32,020 bases of DNA. It comes from Knufia peltigerae. Taxonomy: Eukaryota; Ascomycota; Eurotiomycetes; Chaetothyriales; Trichomeriaceae. The position numbers and the translations under genes are program-made. Positions within the stretch are counted from its first letter, which is position 1; the number at the start of each line of letters is the position of its first letter. Positions 31,813 to 32,020 of the stretch are shown here, piece by piece. Under the pieces are notes generated by a model. That model was not told the DNA's origin. It was given only the letters and a program-made list of their open reading frames with translations, and ran no database searches. The DNA is taken from positions 1 through 32,020 of the forward strand of contig JAPDRN010000203.1 in the NCBI GenBank assembly GCA_030247855.1, given 5' to 3'.

Positions 31813-32020
31813 TGAACGCCACGCGCATTTTCCTGCTGCTGTGTACCGCGTTGCTGGCCTCGCCGGCACTGGCACAACCGGTGCGCCCGCAACCGGCACA
31901 GAGCGCTCCGCTGCGCGATGACAGTGGCGTGGTCCGACAGCAGTCGCTGTCGGCCGGCCGGGTGACCGGCAGCGTCGACATCGTGGTGCCGCTGGGCGAA
32001 ACCCCGGTAACGGTGCGTTC
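31812..32020 (+). CDS. Start of an exported protein cut by the right edge
   Basis: An open frame of 69 codons runs off the window. It starts at the ATG overlapping the rlmM stop (TGATG), so it is probably translated by coupling. The N-terminus is a signal peptide (IFLLLCTALLASPALA, cleavage near residue 21). The following QPVRPQPAQ linker and a VTGSVDIVVPLGETPVTV-like stretch suggest a periplasmic beta-rich protein. No family can be named from this part. Confidence 0.7.
   Translation, partial: MNATRIFLLLCTALLASPALAQPVRPQPAQSAPLRDDSGVVRQQSLSAGRVTGSVDIVVPLGETPVTVR

Overview
The window looks like chromosome of a Stenotrophomonas species, most likely of the S. maltophilia complex. Base composition is GC-rich, genes are tightly packed, and the gaps carry many copies of the short GTAG-headed palindromes known as SMAG/REP elements in that species. 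Almost every gene is an ordinary core gene. I see no prophage, insertion sequence, CRISPR array, rRNA or tRNA.

Layout. (1) 1-4712: the tail of a gene cut by the edge, a secreted subtilisin-family protease, ilvE with sufT upstream, and a small membrane protein. (2) 4814-11588: the proton-translocating transhydrogenase genes. pntAB-pntB are separated from pntAA by a three-gene unit on the opposite strand (ECF-type sigma factor, small one-helix membrane protein, secreted DUF3106-type protein). A large DUF1631 protein lies upstream of pntAA. (3) 11921-14790: an operon with overlapping junctions encoding a nitroreductase, a 5'-3' exonuclease-fold protein, a NUDIX hydrolase and an N-formylglutamate amidohydrolase-family enzyme. 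(4) 14903-17980: an unrecognised protein translationally coupled to a DHA2-type MFS exporter, divergent from a LysR regulator. (5) 18156-20004: proline iminopeptidase and prmC. (6) 20296-23722: ahpC, ahpF and oxyR, the peroxide-response unit, with an OxyR-like site upstream of ahpC. (7) 23846-26754: rnk, transaldolase, a structured non-coding stretch, msrA and a DUF2007 protein. (8) 26881-32020: glnS, two proteins of unknown function, a nucleoside-deaminase family enzyme, rlmM, and the start of a secreted protein cut by the right edge.

The least ordinary content is in the gaps. Two ~100-nt elements with long near-perfect inverted arms flank a bidirectional terminator between transaldolase and msrA. 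One shares an exact 39-nt core with a site at the far left of the window. A second palindrome family (GGGGTCAGATCCC type) occurs three times, each time at gene 3' ends. A perfect 19-bp inverted repeat separates ahpC from ahpF. The most interesting protein-coding oddity is the sigma-factor cassette lodged between the transhydrogenase genes.
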